A DNA stretch of 64,000 nt from Xiphydria camelus (GCA_963678675.1 OY783193.1:17806427-17870426), one strand, 5' to 3'; positions 21,752 to 34,244 are shown, numbered from the stretch's first letter. A program made the numbers and translations. Notes: generated by a model from the sequence alone, not told the origin.

Positions 21752-21975
21752 CACTGAAAAAAAAATTGCTTCATTCAACCATCGGTGAGGTTGAATACGG
21801 CGAACCTGACGGTATAATTATTTCAAGTAGATATTCACTTATTTAAACTTCAAATTGGTTGCTTCAACTCTATTTAGTTTTCCTCGCACTCTTATAGCAT
21901 TGAAACAATTGCACCGTGAGGTTCGCCGTATTTAACTTAACCGATGGTTGAATGAAGCAGATCTTTCTTTCAGTG
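21752..21975. mobile_element. Tc1-like MITE, CACTGAAA ends
   Basis: Ends CACTGAAAAA with inner matches to TTGCTTCATTCAACCATCGG on both sides, flanked by TA (21750-21751, 21976-21977). 224 bp, non-coding. Confidence 0.85.
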
Positions 21976-21977
21976 TA

Positions 21978-22601
21978 GATGCTGGAACACTGCTTATAAT
22001 AATATCTGAACGGTTATAATTGTTTTTTCAATGCTCCGTGTAAAGCAAGCTTACTGACCTATGGTCAAGAAATAGGACACGAGACATGTTTACTGATCTC
22101 TATTTATTTAGTTCGATGTCTGTGGAAAAGTTTTGAATTGGATTAGGAAGAAAGAGAGGGGGAGGGAGAGGGGAGAGAGAGAGAGAGAGAAAGAGAGAGG
22201 GAGAGAGGCCCAACCGACACCTGAAATCGTGATTTTGAATAAATTTTGATAAACGGACCTTGACCGTTTCAAGATTGAAATTCAAAGTTGAAATTGTGAG
22301 ACGACCGAATTAGCATCGACCGGGAGCCTCTCTTCTCTGTGTTATCGAATGCATAATTTAGGCAGTCGACCGGGAGATGACCGAAGCGAATTACACTCGC
22401 CGAATTCAGCCCCTTGCCTCGTTCCAGATTTCATTCGCAAGGAAGATCATCGGCGAGAAGCTGAAAACCAAAGTCGGGAGGGCAAAAATAGTGAGAAGTG
22501 TCGCTACTGCGAAATATTTCCGCGTTTTATTTTTTTTTATTTAGGTACAAGGCATGCACATATTTATACAGGACTGTAGCTACGACCCATAGGACAATAG
22601 G
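21978..22601. other. Unassigned DNA with GA repeat
   Basis: A GA-rich microsatellite covers about 22146-22207. No gene recognised. Confidence 0.45.
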
Positions 22602-22603
22602 TA

Positions 22604-23510
22604 GGGGAGATCGGGGGGTTACATTTTTTTTTTTTTTTTTGTAAAAAAGTATAATGAAAAAACTTTTTTTCTGCACATAAATGTTGTCAAATCGTGAGTA
22701 AGCATAACAACACTTAAAAAAAGGTGGGTTTGCTGAAATTTCCAAAAATCCTATAAGTTTGGCCTGTTAGCTCGAAAGTTGGTTTTTCTGGATTTGTACA
22801 ATGTGTTCGGGGGGTTGTGAGACACACCTTCAAATCATAGAAAGTGGCATACGTTTATCAAAATTGTTTATTCAAATTAAAAAGGAAAGCAAATGTTGCG
22901 GCTTACAATGTATTCAAGTTTAAAAAAGTTAGACTTTTACATAGGTATAACTAATAAACAAGTTTTAGGTGCGACTCGCTACAAGATAAAGAAAAAATCA
23001 TTTAAAGAAGGCTAAATTAATTAAAAACAATTAAAATTGCACGAAACGTGCAGTGTTCACAAAAAATTCAAAATACGCCCATAAAATACGATTTTTAGTA
23101 AATCGCTTTTAGAAATAGCGTATCTCACAACCCCCCGAAAATGTTGTCTCACGACCCCCCAAGTTCAATATTTTTAAAATAGCCACCGCTTCATGGATAC
23201 ATAAAATGTTTATCCAAAATTCTTTTTGTGTGTCAAAAGGCTACTCACCAAGGAATAATTTATATCTATACACTTTTGTGAACAGCTTGAAAACATGAGT
23301 GAAAATACTGCAAACACAAACGGTCGAAAAAACTTTAAAACACAAAATTGAAGTTACAATCTGAAGAGATATTAAGAATCCGCGTCAACGCGACGAGTGT
23401 TAAATGAAAATGGAGATACAGGATGAGAATGAAGTTTGACAGTCATTGGTACATGTCGCACTTTTCAATTCAGTGCTGTGAGCTTGTCTCACGACCCCCC
23501 CTATCTCCCC
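22604..23510. mobile_element. TA-flanked element, GGGGAGATnGGGGGGT ends
   Basis: Ends GGGGAGATCGGGGGGTT and, inverted, GGGGAGATAGGGGGGGTCG, with TA on each side. The phrase GGGGGGTTGTGAGA recurs inside near 22810 and, reversed, near 23125 and 23150. No coding sequence. Same style as 4366-5443. Confidence 0.75.
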
Positions 23511-23512
23511 TA

Positions 23513-24533
23513 CATATATTGCTATAGGAAATATTAGACTGTGCTTTAATAGCATTTGATATAGTTTAGAGTGAACGCAGTAGTCTAGCCTATTGGTATT
23601 CAATGCAGGGTTCTCACAATCAGTAACTTAATTCTTCGAAACAAAGTAAAAAAATGACATCCTAACCGAAAAAAAGGTATTAATAAAAGTGACTAATATA
23701 GAAAAGTAAGGGCGCATTCCCGAGCATTGGAAATGTGTTTAACATGGAATAGTCAAAGAATTACGATCAAGAAATGGTTCACGAAGAAGAAACTCATCCA
23801 TAGCACATTAATTATAGAATGATTATTGCTTCAAAATATTTAATCTCTTACGTCCTTACAATTTTTTATGAGTTATATGCAGTTAGTAAAACATAACGTT
23901 GTAATTAGCCCTTGCACTTTTTGCATTAAAAGAATATGCTTATTTAGAAGTACTACTTACGAAATCGTATTAAAACACAGCCACGATGCTTTGCAAACTA
24001 CTTTCTATATCAGGTAAAATCTGATATAATTTGACGCGAACTAATACGAGAATGATGTAGCACATATTTGTTTCACGACATGTGCAAGCGGCAAAAAGCA
24101 GCGCAGAGTAACGAATGATGAGTATACTCATTCTCGTATACGACGAAGCGAAAATATTCATCATAGCTACGTTAAGCACCTGCGAGGTAGTGCTGAACAA
24201 ATGACTGTGAAGGAGTCGAAAAAATATCGGTTCTAAGTGGGGCCTCCCATAGTTAGAAACAAAGTATCAATATCAACCACTCATTAAGTTCATTCGCGTT
24301 TCATTTGGACTATACGCCTCCGTTGACTGTAGTACCTACGGTCTTGACTGATACATTCTTATGAAAAGGATTTATGAATAGGAAAAATTGTCCATCCAAT
24401 ATAAAAAAGACGAATTTAAGTAACTTTTTACGAAGATAGAAAAAAAAAGAGATTTGGCCTTAAAAAAGGACCAAACCCTTAAAAAGTGAACGACTGGGAG
24501 CCCTGTCAATGACTCATAACCTAGAGTTTACCA
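23513..24533. other. Unassigned DNA
   Basis: No gene, repeat end or RNA recognised. Confidence 0.35.
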
Positions 24534-24535
24534 TA

Positions 24536-26803
24536 GGGTAAAGTCGGGAGAGATGGCGCACCTTTTTTTAAAGTGGTATAAAAACTATATTTGTAGGATA
24601 AGCAATACTTAATTGATAATGTGGATAGAGCGAACAATAAAATATAGGAATTTGTAAAGGAACGACCAAAAGTGTTATCGAGTTTTCTAAAAAATTTGTC
24701 AAAAGAAAATATACCAAAAACCAACTCACCCGCCTTAGTATAGGTGAAATGGCGCAGTAGAAAAAATTGATGGGGGTGAGTGGTTCTCCAAGAATAGGCT
24801 TCAAAATTAAAAGTGCAACTACTTTTAATGCCAAATAACAAAAACAAAAATACAAAATCATCTTAAATAATCAAATTTAAAGAAAAATACCAAAGTATTG
24901 ATTATTCCAACCACATAAACTTAAAACATCTTTAAATTGTAATAAATCTTAATAATAACATGTAAAAGTTATTTCGCTTTTCTGCCACATCGCAAACACA
25001 TATTTGGATAGTTGGTGCATCCCGAACAGTCGGATTAGACGGCTTGCGCCAACTCACCCGACTTCGTTGGGTTAGATGTTGCAGTCATTTTCTTTCTTGT
25101 ACATGAAGCACGGAACGAAAGAGTGACCGCAAAGTTAGCCTATTTTTTAGACCTCGCTAGAGACCTGGAGAAAAATTATAAAAATATGTTATAGGTATCA
25201 AATTACTCGTCATTAAAAACCAGTGAGCATCGTTTTTCGTTTTTTGAAAATTTAAAAAAATTACCCCCATTTAGCGGTTTAAAAGGCCCCAAAAAATTAA
25301 AACATCGACAATACCACTAATTATAAGATCATTTTTCATTGTATTTTTTCTATAAAATAAACCTTACAAAAGTAAAATCACGTATTTTCTTGATTCATAA
25401 GGGTTAATGTGGTGATTTCACCCCATAAGAGAGCGCTTTGGGGTGAATTTTTAATCCACATTAACCCTTATGAATCAAGAAAATACGTGATTTTACTTTT
25501 GTAAGGTTTAGTTTATAGAAAAATACAATGAAAAATGGTCTTAAAATTAGTGGTATTTTCGATGTTTTAATTTTTTGGGGCCTTTTAAAGCGCTAAATGG
25601 GGGTAATTTTTTTAAATTTTCAAAAAACGAAAAACGATGCTCACTTTGGTTTTTAATGACGAGTAATTTGATACCTATAACATATTTTTATAATTTTTCT
25701 CCAGGTCGCTAGCGAGGGTCAAAAAATAGGCTAAAAAACAGCCTTTTTTGCGGTCACTCTTTGAGGTTAGGGACAATATTTACAAGTTTATGAAGTGAAA
25801 TGACCAAACCAAATACATTCAAATCAGAATAATAACTTACTGGATGCCTAATTATTATTACACAAAAAAATAATCAGGGCCAATACAATATACAGTTATA
25901 TTTATTTTATCTTCTGATGAGAAAAACAGCCGTTCGGTAACACGCACTTACTGCACATGCGCACTAATCATCTGTGTTGCCAAGTGAGTCAGTGTAGCGA
26001 CACAGAAAAAGAAATAATTTAAGGTATTTCCATGGTTTTGCGTTTTTCTTACGAATCTCATGAAATTTTGCCAATCAAAAGACTGAAATATTACCCATCG
26101 ATTCCCAAAATTTCAAAAGGCTGAGCCATGTAGTTTAAAAGAAAATGTTAATTCAAAGTAGCATTTTCTACACTGACTTTCAATGGCTAACATGTAGAAA
26201 GACGGTACCTCAGTGACGTTTTGAGCTATAACTACAGAACCAATCTTACAATGTTAAAGAAAAACTAACGGCGAATAAAATGATACTGTAGGATTATGTT
26301 CACAAAAACTGGAAGTGCTGAACCATATAGTTTCAGAGAAATTATATCTTAAAAACTGAGATTTTTCTTGAAACGGCAAAGTGGTGGGGACGAGTAACGA
26401 TGATGTGGCCACAGTGCGCACAGCTGATTTAGCCCTCTCCTGTGACTATGGGACTCAGTAGTACTTTTGCTACCGGAGAGGGGATAGCCAGTGGCATGGC
26501 GCGGCAGCGCCCACTACGGCACGTAGTGGCAAGCACATAGCGGTATTCTAAGGAGAGAGAAGCACTGTTGCCACGATTAACGGGCCAGGCAGTGTATATG
26601 TGTGAGGTACATTTGTACACAGGAGGTCTCTGTATAGCAAGGAGCTCAGAGTACAGAGTTACTCAAAAGTTTCGTTTGTGCGTAATACAGTTTGTGATCA
26701 GTTGTACTAAGTCCTGAAGCAAAAAATTTGAATACGACTGTCACCATTGAAATACCTTAACTGAGCCGTCTCACCCGCTGCGCCATCTCTCCCGATTTTA
26801 CCC
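24536..26803. mobile_element. TA-flanked element, GGGTAAAnTCGGGAGAGA ends
   Basis: Ends GGGTAAAGTCGGGAGAGATG and inverted GGGTAAAATCGGGAGAGATG, with TA on each side. ATGGCGCA and CAACTCACCCG words recur inside (24725, 24752, 25050, 26770). No transposase. A second hairpin element is nested at 25118-25763. Confidence 0.75.
25118..25763. mobile_element. Nested hairpin element, 280-bp arms
   Basis: AAAGAGTGACCGCAAA at 25118 is inverted at 25763, and nearly all sequence between pairs as two arms meeting near 25435 (ATTCATAAGGGTTAATGTGG and complement). Loop only about 50 bp. Target duplication not clear. Confidence 0.85.
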
Positions 26804-26805
26804 TA

Positions 26806-27075
26806 ATACAAGTAGTATAAAGCATAGGTACAGAGAGAGAGAGAGAGAGAGTGCCAAAGATTGGCATTAAATATGTAGAACTAGATCAGTGAATCACCAA
26901 TGTTACTACGGGTCAGCATGAATTGAAATTAAACGCTAACGCGTTACTGACATGGATTACTTATCATTTGTAGTAGTAGCAGATCACATGTCGGTATACA
27001 GTAGAATTTATATCGAGTAGTATTGAATATACATATATTGAGTGCCCTCTATCTTCATGATACCACTCCGGTTAC
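26806..27075. other. Unassigned DNA with GA repeat
   Basis: GA dinucleotide repeat at about 26829-26851; nothing else recognised. Confidence 0.45.
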
Positions 27076-27078
27076 TGA

Positions 27079-27830
27079 GGGCCGGTTTATCAATGTCCAG
27101 TTAAATGTGTCAGATAACTATCTAACAGTTATTCTTATCTGACAGTTATCCGAATAGTAGCATATTTCAATACTGTTTTATCTGTCAGTTATGAACACTG
27201 TCTTGAAGCATTCCGATTGGTTTAATTTCCGCTAAAGAACGCGGGCTATTCAAAGCTCCTTCAAATTTTAATTTGAAATGCAACTCATGCATTAGAAATC
27301 CTCGTCATTGGCATATTTCTTTCTTTATACGTATATTCCTGTAGAAGGAAGGTCACTCGAGGAATGAGATACGGTAGATAGGGAGAAGACGGGATGCTGC
27401 GACGTTCTCATGGCCCGAGAATAGCGAGAGGCTCATCTTACGGTCCCTTCGCGGAAAACTCTCTCGCCAGCGCAGGACGAAATGTTTTTCCCGTGGTAAA
27501 ACTCTATACGTTCTTTTCTTTCGTGTTGTACGAATTCAACAATTTCTTCATCGTCGTCGCTAATTTCCAAAAAATCTCCAATATTATCTCAAATATTATC
27601 CATTTTAGACTGTACACAAACACAAAACCAGAGAAAATTCTAACCTATAAATTGCGATAACTGTCAGTTTATTCAGTATCTGGCACCAGTACCTTCCAGT
27701 TAAATTTACTTCCAGTTATCTTAATTTAAGTTCTTAGTAAACGTTAGTTGTATATTGATAAACAGTTTAGCTACCACTTTAATTTTATCCACCAGTTAAG
27801 ACATTTAACTGGACATTGATAAACCGGCCC
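27079..27830. mobile_element. GGGCCGG-ended MITE
   Basis: Ends GGGCCGGTTTATCAATGTCC, then AGTTAAATGT, are inverted at 27830, flanked by TGA (27076-27078, 27831-27833). This end and a 3-bp duplication fit PIF/Harbinger-type MITEs, although TTA/TAA is the usual target. 752 bp, no gene recognised. Confidence 0.75.
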
Positions 27831-27833
27831 TGA

Positions 27834-29417
27834 GCGAAGGGAACCATTCGATACTCATTGGACTCATCGCAAATGCACACTTTTAAGTGCATAGTCTGAT
27901 CCTCGCTGATCAAATTGTGACCAGTGCTCGATCAAATTGCGAATAGATTCCTTCTACACGAGGAGGACACTCCGTACAGCTATTCTTCCAGCCTCCTGTG
28001 CCACAGCCGCACAATATTTCAAACTGCAGAACGGTAGAAAAATTATTTTCCCTCCGTGTTCTTCTCGCCCGCAGTTCCTCGCTACTTTAATAGATGTATG
28101 CGGTAGATACACACGTATTCTTCCCGCGCCTTCCTTTGCAAAGCGGGATATCTTGAGGAAATTCGCACGTAACACCGTCGATTATAACGCACCAGCAGCG
28201 GACTCGACGCATGTGTAGGAATGCACATGCTCTACGCTCAACGGTGGTTAATAATATACAGGTAGGTATCTTGCGAATCAAAATGGCGCCTGGAACGCCG
28301 CGCGCGAGAGTAACAAAAGGAAATGAAAGGCGAACGATTTCGCTCGACGTCTCACTCGCTTGCGAGTCGCTTGGGTTCGAGTGAAATATCACCTCGCACT
28401 GTGCGAACAGCGAGCGGAAGAAAGAAACGAGGAAGGGCGGAGAAACTGCCGAAGCTCGACCCGCAGTGCGCAAGCTCTTGCTCGTGGGAAGGATTGCGGA
28501 ATCATTCTTTTTTCCAGCAATTTGTCGAGAAGCCTACGATAAAAATGTAAGATATTTTTTACGTGGAAGACTGAAATATTTGCGACAGCCTAATCACACG
28601 ATGAGATGTTTTTCTAACGACTCACTGTACGGATTCTAATTTCACAAAAGGACGACGAAAATAAAACACGACTCGCTGAAAAATCAGATTTAAAAGGGGG
28701 GAGAAGCACCACGGTAGGGGCTTATCAATTCGTCTGAAAAATTCCAATGATGCGCATGCTAACGTGGAGAAACGAGCAAATAAATACATGGTTCGTCGAG
28801 GTATAACCTTAGCTGAAAAAGCACTGAACTTTTGGGCAAACCATATTAAACATATGTCTGCTATTGTCTCGTAAAAATCGAATAATCCGTCGGTATGTCG
28901 TTAGAAACATATAGCAGGTGGGGACGCAGCTGTCACAAATATTTTTCAATCAACAACTACTTCAAGTTTTATCGTTGTTACTCTGTCGACATCTTATCCC
29001 GGTGTATAAATTAGTTTGCACGTTTGCTATCCAAACGAGTAGATGCTACGTGCTCAGGGCATTACTCGTGATATCCCGCGTTCAAATGCGAAATTACGGT
29101 TTAACCCTGAAGTTCCGAGGGAGAATTCTTCGTGCTCCCGGGACTAGAGAGAGAAAATCAAAAAAGGAACTATCGTCTACCCTAGACAGCGGGGATCTGT
29201 TTTCTTCCAGGACACAATAGTCTCCTTGGCGACGCTTCTCTCAGCGCGACTCCTATACTTGTTCATTTATTGCTCTCCTTCCTAACCGTTTCATTAAAAT
29301 GGCTCAAACCATTTTCTCTCGTCGCCAGTTATATGCGCGAGGAACGAGACAAAGTTTTACCAAGAGTAGTAATGATTTTATTTCATACTAGAGAGCAAAG
29401 CCTGCGACTTCGTTTGC

Positions 29418-29452
<35 letters not shown>

Positions 29453-29573
29453 GCAGTTTAAAAAAATACCCTACTAATAACGAATACCTACAGCAAACAC
29501 AGATGACCCGGTCGTAATTTAGAGGATTGGAATTTGATAGGTGCCCGGGCACTTTTACTGAGTTGTAGAACCG
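27834..29573. other. Unassigned DNA, CpG-richer at 28100-28520, GA repeat
   Basis: The block 28100-28520 is GC- and CpG-richer with overlapping open frames on both strands and no domain. A GA repeat lies at 29420-29449. It might include promoter or untranslated sequence, but nothing decides this. Confidence 0.35.
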
Positions 29574-29576
29574 TAA

Positions 29577-29812
29577 TGCCGGGTTCATAGGCTTGCCAAA
29601 CCTCGACAAGCCATCACAAATTCAAACGTGTGAATAGCGCGTTTGGCTTTGCTTGCGTAGGCTTGCTAGTACTTGTCGCCGATCCGACCGAGTGTCGGTC
29701 TTTGGCACAAATCAAAGGAATTTAACGGTAAGAGCTTGCGAAGCGTTTACAAGTTTTGTGCGTTTATGAAGGCTTGGAGTTTGTGGCAAGTTCCAAGCGT
29801 GTAAACCCGGCA
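29577..29812. mobile_element. Harbinger-type MITE, TGCCGGGTT ends
   Basis: Ends TGCCGGGTT inverted at 29812, flanked by TAA (29574-29576, 29813-29815). AGGCTTGCCAA and GGCTTGC words repeat inside. An unpaired related end (AAACCCGGCC then TTA) lies near 45240-45257. Confidence 0.8.
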
Positions 29813-29815
29813 TAA

Positions 29816-30242
29816 GAGTGGTCATGCATGCCAAAGTGGAAACACGTGCGAGGAAGGCCATCGAACTCCACCATCTTTGTGTGAGTTAGTGAAAAACTGC
29901 CCTGCCCTTCTTGCGTCTTGACTCGCGTCTTTTTGAACAAGGTCGACGCGAATCAGGGAAAGCGAGCCTTTTAATTTCACCGAGTTCGAAGACAGTCTAC
30001 GGCCGGGTTGTAATTTAGAATTTTGGCTGAAGAGACGCAAGAAGGCTTTCACCGCCACGCGTGCTGAAGTATAAATACGTGCGGGGGTACACAGGTCACC
30101 CGGTATTTAACAAAGCCCGCACGATCCGTAACATTTAGTGCCGTTACACACGGGAACGATGATCGGTGCTGACAATTGGTCGTAACTGATCATCAGTTCT
30201 ACACAAGTGGTTTCACATGAGGCCGTATGGTCAGTCATCAAC
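29816..30242. other. Unassigned DNA, possible Harbinger left end
   Basis: GTGCCGTTACACACGGGAAC at about 30140 looks like a PIF/Harbinger end ahead of the transposase remnant, but no matching right end was found by 31000. Confidence 0.35.
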
Positions 30243-30711
30243 ATGTATCTGGAAAGTGCAGAGCATCGCATTGTTGTCGCTTTGTGCGTAAAAAGGTTGA
30301 AAGAGAGGCGAAAAAAAAAATCGAAATCTTGGAAGAGTTTGGATGCATCCTCTATACCTTGAAAGGCCAATAAAAGGTGCTTCTATCACCCTCTATTCTG
30401 ATTTGCGAGAACATCCCCGCAAATTCTTTATATATTTCCGAATGTCGATTACTTCATTTGATGAGATATATCACAAACTGAAAGAGGATCTAAAACGTTC
30501 AGACTTCGTAAGAGCATCAATTTCTTCAGTAGAGAGACTGAATAACGATTTTTGTAATTTTCCGACGATGTATCCATTTCCGGTTTTTTGTTCGATTACA
30601 CTTATTAGCATTTCAGTATCAAAAATTATTCGACCAGCTGAAATACTAAGTAAAATGTTCAGGAAAAATGGAATCGTCCCAGTAGTAGATGAAAACAGTG
30701 ACGAAGATTAA
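30243..30711 (+). pseudogene. Harbinger transposase N-terminus remnant
   Basis: From ATG 30243: ESAEHRIVVALCVKRLKERR, then a run of ten A (30308-30317) where the frame slips. In the next frame: VWMHPLYLERPIKGASITLY, then LREHPRKFFIYFRMS and FDEIYHKLKEDLKR. This WVHPLY..R...G....L...L..F..YFRM pattern is the N-terminus of PIF/Harbinger (HARBI1-like) transposases. After residue 70 the frame continues to a stop at 30711 without the DDE motifs, so an internal deletion fused it to other sequence, ending in acidic residues (ENSDED). Distinct from the copies at 14-16.6 kb. Not functional. Confidence 0.75.
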
Positions 30712-31440
30712 AATTGTTTTTTCATCGAGTATTTGTAACTATATGTAAGTATTTATAAGTGAGAGGCCAGAAGACTTACAGAAATGAAGCACCCCGTATC
30801 GTGAGATGCGAGCTCGTTCATAGTAAAGGAAGAATTGAAATAATAATAAATAAATAAATAATATCATTGAAAGACTGTTCCAAAAAATTAACAATTATCA
30901 CATGCCGAATTATCATATAAAAGTGGAAAAATTCCTTTGTAGTGAGTGTACAGTGTATATCATATATATATATAGAAGGTAGGTAGGTGATGAGCCGTGT
31001 CCATTTGTTAATATTTTTCAGTGGGGTACACTTCCGATGAAATTGGAAAAATTATATGTTATTACGGACATTCCAAAGAAAAAAGTAAGAAAAGAATTGG
31101 AGGTGCTCCGATTAATTATAACATTTAAAAAATGGTTAATAACTTCATAAATTTTTTTTCGGCGAATTTTCAAAAAAAAAATTCAAGATATTTTTTTGGA
31201 ATTGGCTCTTCAGAAAGAGTAACATATCTTTTTTTCATGAAAATCGGTCGAGCCGTTCCGGAGAAAAAGCTGTTTTTCGATTTTACTTCCCCCCTTCATA
31301 ACTCCCCCCCTATAGCGATTAGGGGTCTAAAAATTTAGGAGATTTAGTTTCTCATAGATGCCTATCGATCATATACATTTGGTGCTGATACACGTGGGGG
31401 CAGATTTCACATGCTTATTCCGCTAGGCCCTTTAAATGTG
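30712..31440. other. Unassigned AT-rich DNA
   Basis: ATAAATAAATAAATAA near 30845 and a short TATA run near 30962; no gene recognised. Confidence 0.4.
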
Positions 31441-31446
31441 CACATT

Positions 31447-32308
31447 TTTTAGACTGATTCAAAAAAAAGCTCTTTTAATTAATTTTTTGGCGGGCACTTA
31501 AAACGTTAGTATTTAATGTAACTTTGAATCTGTCGCCGGGTGCACATTCTCGCTCAATATTTAGGGGTGTCTCAATCGCTTTTTCCGATTTCCCTTTGAA
31601 TAACACGGTGAAATTGTTGAATCATTGGTTTAGTGCTAATTCCTTCTACGGTAAAAAAATTTCCCCATGAAAAATTAGAAAAATTGAGAGTTTTAGGTGT
31701 AATTAACGTCACCGGAAGTCTCCAGCCTCATTTGCGCTTCACGCCTGTGGGGGAAGGGGCTGGAAGGCAAGAAGGGTTTAGTGGGTAGTGGGCCCTGCGA
31801 CATTGCACTTTGTCGTTGCAGGATCACCCGAGCCCCACACACCTCCGGGTTCTAGCCAAACCCGTTGAGATAGTGCGTAAATGCATTTCCCCTTCTTAAA
31901 AAAAAAGGTGTAATTGACGTAAAGAAATATTATTTTTAATTATTAAATAAAATTAAATAGTAATCACGGGGGAATAAATTGTGCAATCGATTCCCCTATA
32001 ATTATCATTTAATTCTATTTAATAATTAAAAATAATATTTCTTTACGTCAATTACACCTAAAACTCGCAGTTTTTCTAATTTTTCACGGGGAAATTTTTT
32101 TACCGTAGAAGAGGAATTAGCACTAAACCAATGATTCAACAATTTCACCGTGTTATTCAAATGGAAATCAGAAAAAGCGATTGAGACACCCCTAAATATT
32201 GAGTAAGAATGTGCACCCGGCGACATATTCAGTTATATTAAATACTAACGTTTTAAGTGCCCGCCAAGAGAATTAATTAAAAAAGCTTTTTTTTTGAACC
32301 AGTCTAGT
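31447..32308. mobile_element. Long hairpin element, split by SINE-like insert
   Basis: Left arm 31447-31709 plus 31921-31966 pairs with the right arm 31990-32308 (for example GGCGGGCACTTAAAACGTTA and its complement). The loop, about 25 bp, holds GGGGGAATAAATTG. Ends are blurred near TTAGACTGATTC. The retroposed insert at 31710-31905 interrupts only the left arm. Confidence 0.8.
31710..31905 (+). mobile_element. SINE-like retroposed insert
   Basis: A 196-bp GC-rich sequence ends in nine A and is flanked by a 15-bp duplication AGGTGTAATTRACGT (31695-31709, 31906-31920). The missing counterpart in the right hairpin arm proves insertion. A small stem CCTGCGACA..TGTCGTTGCAGG lies at 31795-31823. 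GGGTTCTAGCC resembles a B box, but there is no clear A box, so it may be a SINE or a short LINE 3' end. Confidence 0.75.
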
Positions 32309-32321
32309 ACACATGTGCTGC

Positions 32322-32719
32322 CATCCTACGTGGGATTTTCGAAATATCATGGCGAACATTTTGAATTCCACCCGATGGCACCACCCGTCGAGTGATGACC
32401 GTGATGACCCCCGATCCCCCCGTCATCACCTCCGATTGTGGCGCCATCTCATATGAATGGCCGTTTTAAATTTCACCCATCGTCGGATGACGACGTCACC
32501 TCCGGTTATGGCGCTATAGGCCATCACACGTGAAAAAACGTAAGCAGTAACAGTAAGGATTGACCAATCAGAAATATCATTCTTACGGAATTATGTTTAA
32601 ACAGGCTTTCTGATTGGTCAATCCTTACTGTTACTGCTTACGTTTTTTCACGTGTGATGGCCTTATCGGATGGGATTCAAAATGGCCGCCATGATTTTTC
32701 GAAAATCCCACGTGGGATG
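32322..32719. repeat. Hairpin element
   Basis: CATCCTACGTGGGATTTTCG at 32322 pairs with the segment ending 32719, and the inner arms GTGAAAAAACGTAAGCAGTA (32529) and its partner near 32650 meet at about 32590. The outer left arm has extra material (32380-32520). Confidence 0.8.
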
Positions 32720-33440
32720 ACGCCACGTGCGCACATTCAAGTTTCCCATCATTTTTGATCATATGGTTGGCCTGAAACCCATATAGCTTATCTACCTGGG
32801 TAAACCAATTTTAATACATTTCCAATTATTTACTATATGCTATTATGTCCTGTGTTAAGAGTTTGTCAGGACAGGTCCATATTTATTTTCTTCTTCTTTC
32901 TAAAAATAAATAAATTATTAAAAAGTCTACTATAGTAGTTGAAAGAACTTCTCGATTTCTACGTGATGCGTTGGAGTTTAAGCACTATTCGCGGTAGGTA
33001 TATATTATGTCGAACATTGGTATTTTCAAAAATATAGCCTAAATAAATTCTGCAAGTAAGGCATAATTAGTGCCCAAGAGTGCTATCGTAATAGGATTGG
33101 ACTTACTTCTATACATATACTACGACTCATAGGACGTAATTGACGTAACTCCTCGCCCTCTATAGGCATCATACGGTATCTTACAGCCTGGCACAGTATT
33201 GCGCGTGTATAAGTCAAGATTAGAGGGGTCCTCGTAAAAAATAGGAAATAACGAAAACATCGACGTATAGAACACCAAAAGCTTAAGTATATTTTGTTAA
33301 ACTTTAGATACGGAAGAGTCAAGTATCCCCGACTACTTTAATTAACCCCAGAGAATCACCATCAGTCACAGTAGTCAAAGACAAATCCGGATAATTGAGC
33401 CTGTGGGTGACTTGCAACCCCTGAATGTACCTTTCATGTT
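32720..33440. other. Unassigned DNA
   Basis: No gene, repeat end or RNA recognised. Confidence 0.4.
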
Positions 33441-33590
33441 GAAACCGGTTCACCCATTTTTGTATGTCAAAATCAACCGATTCTTCGTATTAATCCAAAA
33501 TTTATTTGTGTTAAAATTAACATAAAGAATGTTAAATTAACACAAAGTATCAGTTGATTTTAACATACAAAAATAGGTGAATCGATTCCG
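33441..33590. repeat. Short hairpin
   Basis: GGTTCACCCATTTTTGTATG at about 33448 pairs with the arm ending near 33590; the inner part is AT-rich TTAACA words. Arms about 50 bp. Confidence 0.7.
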
Positions 33591-33848
33591 ATAAAAAATG
33601 TTCGACTGTATAGTGACATATTTATACACAGTAAATCTTATCTACATTGTAAAAAATGTTCGTAAATTTACCACACATTTGCTACCCAAAAGCATCGCTA
33701 ATATACAAATTTAAAGTCGTAACACTAATAGTTTTTCACTTGAAAAAATATGTAACTCGATCAATTTAAAGTGAATTTGTAAAAAACTTTAATCAAATGT
33801 ATAGTAAATTTGATATAACGTATCCAAGTAAAACTTCCAATATGTGTA

Positions 33849-34244
33849 CAGTCTAACCTCGATAATCGCCATACCTTGACTATTTGAATCGTCAATTATT
33901 CGAACTTGATTAGACTCTAACGCACATGTACATATTTCTAAAATGACGCAACTCAAAAGAAATTTATTTTGGAAATGACGAAAACTATTCGCCAGCTTAG
34001 TTACAAACAAGTTCTTCGCCATACAAAAGGTCTTTTTTCAGAGTTACGCCACGTTAGAAATACACGTGCGATATCTCTTTCTTTAAACATCTGATATGGC
34101 TGATTCTCCAGAAAAATGTTTTGATATAAAAATGCTCTCAGTGGTTTAGTCCCACGTTGCAAAATACTTGTTTTATTATCCGAACTTTTGATTATTCGAA
34201 TGATAATCCGGCCCCAATAAGTTCTAAAAATCGAGGTTCTACTG
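33849..34244. mobile_element. pogo-like MITE
   Basis: Ends CAGTCTAACCTCGATAATCG and inverted CAGTAGAACCTCGATTTTTA, with TA on each side. 396 bp; related in end style to 959-1750. No transposase frame. Confidence 0.75.

Noticed and set aside
22620..22640. Poly-T run as a terminator or retroposed tail
   Set aside because: It lies just inside a TA-flanked DNA element and has no retroposon body or target duplication.
28087..28473. 128-codon frame on minus
   Set aside because: No domain; alternative frames on plus are equally long; likely non-coding GC-rich DNA.
29822..30058. 78-codon frame resembling a mitochondrial presequence
   Set aside because: The Arg-rich start is suggestive but nothing after it matches a family; flanked by repeats.
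31835..31860. B-box-like GGGTTCTAGCC suggesting a tRNA
   Set aside because: No A box at the right distance and no cloverleaf; kept only as a SINE-like insert.
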